NCBI GenBank assembly: GCA_016841045.1
Contig: JAENZX010000001.1
Span: 205,541 to 269,540 of the forward strand
Reading direction: 5' to 3'
DNA length: 64,000 nt
Source: Thermincola carboxydiphila
GTDB taxonomy: Bacteria; Bacillota; Thermincolia; Thermincolales; UBA2595
Each line of letters opens with the position of its first letter. The first letter of the stretch is position 1. Shown in pieces: positions 62,351 through 64,000 of this stretch. Made by a program: the position numbers and the translations under genes. The notes below the pieces were generated by a model. That model was not told the origin of the DNA, did not search any database, and saw only the letters and a program-made list of their open reading frames with translations.

Positions 62351-63211
62351 ATGAGCGGATTCGGCAATCAGGTTAAGACCCTTATTTTCATGAGTGTTCT
62401 GACAGCTTTGGTGGTTCTGGCAGGAAGTGCATTGGGTGGAAAATCAGGTATGATCATGGCCTTCGGCTTTGCAGTCCTTATGAATGGGGCCAGTTACTGG
62501 TATAGTGACAAAATGGTAATCAAGATGACCAGGTCCTATCCCATTGAGCGGGGTGACAATCCACAGCTCTATGACATGATTGATAACCTTTCCAGAGCTG
62601 CGGCTATACCAATGCCTAAACTGTATATTACACCTTCAGCTCAGCCAAATGCCTTTGCCACCGGACGCAACCCGTCTCATGCGGCTGTTGCTGTCACCGA
62701 AGGTTTACTGCGTACTATGGAGCGCGATGAATTGGAAGGAGTTCTCGCTCACGAGCTGGCTCACATCAAAAATAGAGACATTCTAATAGGCACACTCGCC
62801 GCAGTTATGGCCGGGGTTATTTCAATGCTGGCAAACTGGGCTCAATGGGCGCTGTTATTTGGAGGTTTAGGCGGTGGTGATGATGATGAAGGAGCCGGCG
62901 GTCTTGCGGCACTGCCGGTGATTATCCTGGCTCCTCTGGCCGCAATGCTTATACAGATGGCTATTTCCCGTTCAAGAGAGTATCTGGCCGACTCCACCGG
63001 AGCACATATTGCCGGCAACAGCAGAGGTCTTGCTCATGCTCTGTTGAAGCTGGAGCAAGGTGCGCGCCAGAGGCCTATGGAAGTATCACCGGCAGCAAGT
63101 CACATGTTTATCGTTAACCCACTAAGTGCCAAACGACTGATTAACCTATTCAGCACCCACCCCCCTATTGCCGAGAGAGTTAGAAGGCTCTCAAACTTAA
63201 ATGTGAGGTAA
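62351..63211 (+). CDS. htpX: HtpX-type M48 zinc metalloprotease
   Basis: 286 residues. Zinc motif HELAHIKNRD (HExxH), with the downstream Glu in SRSREYLADSTGAHIAG. Four membrane segments; N-terminal pair and two after the HExxH. Degrades misfolded membrane proteins. AGGAGGAG precedes the ATG. Confidence 0.96.
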   Translation: MSGFGNQVKTLIFMSVLTALVVLAGSALGGKSGMIMAFGFAVLMNGASYWYSDKMVIKMTRSYPIERGDNPQLYDMIDNLSRAAAIPMPKLYITPSAQPNAFATGRNPSHAAVAVTEGLLRTMERDELEGVLAHELAHIKNRDILIGTLAAVMAGVISMLANWAQWALLFGGLGGGDDDEGAGGLAALPVIILAPLAAMLIQMAISRSREYLADSTGAHIAGNSRGLAHALLKLEQGARQRPMEVSPAASHMFIVNPLSAKRLINLFSTHPPIAERVRRLSNLNVR

Positions 63212-63278
63212 GCAATATAATAACATCAGATAAACAATAAAATTTAGCTGCGAAACAAACAGTAAAATTTTTAGAACA

Positions 63279-63310
63279 GGCTGGTCGGCATGTGTATGCG
63301 CAGACCGGCC
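63279..63310 (+). terminator. Terminator after htpX
   Basis: GGCTGGTC / GACCGGCC stem (one G-U) followed by TTTCTTC. Confidence 0.75.
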
Positions 63311-63414
63311 TTTCTTCATTAATAAGAAAAGGCAGTCCTGGCAATAATAACCCAAAGCAATATTATACCAAACAATATTTGCAAGCCGAAATCTGCAAAA
63401 AAGGGGAAATTAAT

Positions 63415-64000
63415 ATGTCAGACAAAAATGCCGGGTTATCTGTTTGGCACTTGACAATGCTAGCTCTTGGAACAGTAGTCGGAGGCTCGTTCTTTTTAGG
63501 CTCAGCAATTGCTATTAAAGCTGCCGGTCCTGCGATTCTCATTTCATTTATTCTGGGAGGAATTCTGGTTTACATTGTCCTTACCGCTTTATCAGAAATG
63601 ACTGTAGCCTCTCAGACTGCCGGTTCATTTAGGACCTTCGCAGAACAGATGTATGGTCCCGCTATCGGTTTTGTTGTAGGATGGCTTTATTGGACAGGCC
63701 TCACTCTTGCTATGTCCAGTGAAGCAACAGCTGCTGCAGTCTTTATCAATGCCTGGATTCCCGGACTGTCTCTTCCGGCAATGGCTGCCATAATTATTGT
63801 TGCTGTAACCCTTCTAAACCTGATTGGAGCCAGAACCCTTGCTTCACTGGAAAGCGGCCTTGCATTTTTGAAGCTCTCTGCTATTATAGGTTTCATTGTA
63901 TTAGCAGTTGCATTAATATCAGGACTTATACCAGGTAAAGCCCCTGTCGGATTAGGTGTTCTCAGGACCGAGCCATTTTTCCCTGCAGGTCTGGCTGGTA
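63415..64000 (+). CDS. APC-family amino acid permease, N-terminal part (runs off window)
   Basis: The first ~195 residues are present from the ATG at 63415 (AAGGGG upstream). MLALGTVVGGSFFLGSAIAIKAAGPAILISFILGG is the APC-superfamily unwound helix 1 region (GTVVGGS). Five or six membrane segments follow. Likely an amino acid transporter; the rest lies outside the window. Confidence 0.88.
   Translation, partial: MSDKNAGLSVWHLTMLALGTVVGGSFFLGSAIAIKAAGPAILISFILGGILVYIVLTALSEMTVASQTAGSFRTFAEQMYGPAIGFVVGWLYWTGLTLAMSSEATAAAVFINAWIPGLSLPAMAAIIIVAVTLLNLIGARTLASLESGLAFLKLSAIIGFIVLAVALISGLIPGKAPVGLGVLRTEPFFPAGLAG

Overview
The window looks like chromosome of a low-GC, Gram-positive anaerobe, probably an endospore-forming clostridium of the Peptococcaceae/Desulfitobacterium type. 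I infer this from the AGGAGG-type ribosome binding sites, an AbrB/SpoVT-type regulator, sporulation-style PAS kinases with Spo0A-box-like sites, an S-box riboswitch, BirA and CymR-like operators, CsoR copper control and a mercury-methylation hgcAB pair. No rRNA, tRNA or CRISPR was seen. Species cannot be fixed from the sequence alone.

Layout. 1-3.4 kb: heterodimeric ABC exporter with MarR, then an ECF sigma factor. 3.5-5.8 kb: cytochrome b5-DoxX fusion, NudC-like hydrolase, gamma carbonic anhydrase. 5.9-9.7 kb: bioY operon of yhfTSU type (acyl-CoA ligase, thiolase, BioY, MaoC-like hot-dog) behind a BirA operator. 9.8-17.8 kb: ABC-2 exporter, TetR, a lipoprotein, a degenerate multicopper oxidase, SelO, AraC regulator. 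17.9-19.4 kb: hgcB and hgcA. 19.8-21.5 kb: second bioY plus bioB behind a perfect BirA palindrome. 22-26.6 kb: YyaL, a tri-haem lipoprotein and a Gln/Gly/Tyr-rich protein. 26.7-30.5 kb: copA, a methyltransferase, copZ and csoR with two CsoR boxes. 30.8-38.5 kb: methionine/cysteine sulfur block. 38.6-53.3 kb: M23 protein, c-di-GMP enzymes, MacB-type transporter, sensor kinases, EmrAB-type efflux with MarR, small membrane proteins, SAF and AbrB proteins. 53.4-59.3 kb: accessory region with a three-gene ABC-ATPase conflict cassette (ABC-3C type), a GC-rich structured element, a truncated surface-protein gene, a dispersed palindromic repeat and a toxin-antitoxin pair. 59.4-64 kb: Gfo/Idh oxidoreductase, CNNM-type protein, HtpX and a partial APC permease.

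Most notable result. Both hgcA and hgcB carry one in-frame TGA. In hgcB, translation continues in frame through the TGA into the typical HgcB C-terminal tail ending Cys-Asp-Cys, and the TGA sits at the conserved extra Cys after the second ferredoxin motif. In hgcA, the TGA is codon 10 after a good ATG and ribosome binding site, in a Cys-TGA-Gly context, and the missing HgcA N-terminus follows it in frame. Each TGA is followed within 20-29 nt by a hairpin whose apical loop has G among its first two bases, matching the bacterial SECIS rule. I propose that this organism makes selenocysteine forms of the mercury-methylating proteins HgcA and HgcB.

The sulfur block (mec-metY-iscS and sir-tusA-cysO-cysK-moeB, each behind the same 13-nt-spaced ATTCC/GGAAT operator, plus metA under a SAM riboswitch) fits sulfur assimilation through a protein thiocarboxylate. 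The carrier ends Gly-Gly-Gly-Arg, so the JAMM protease Mec would expose its diglycine.
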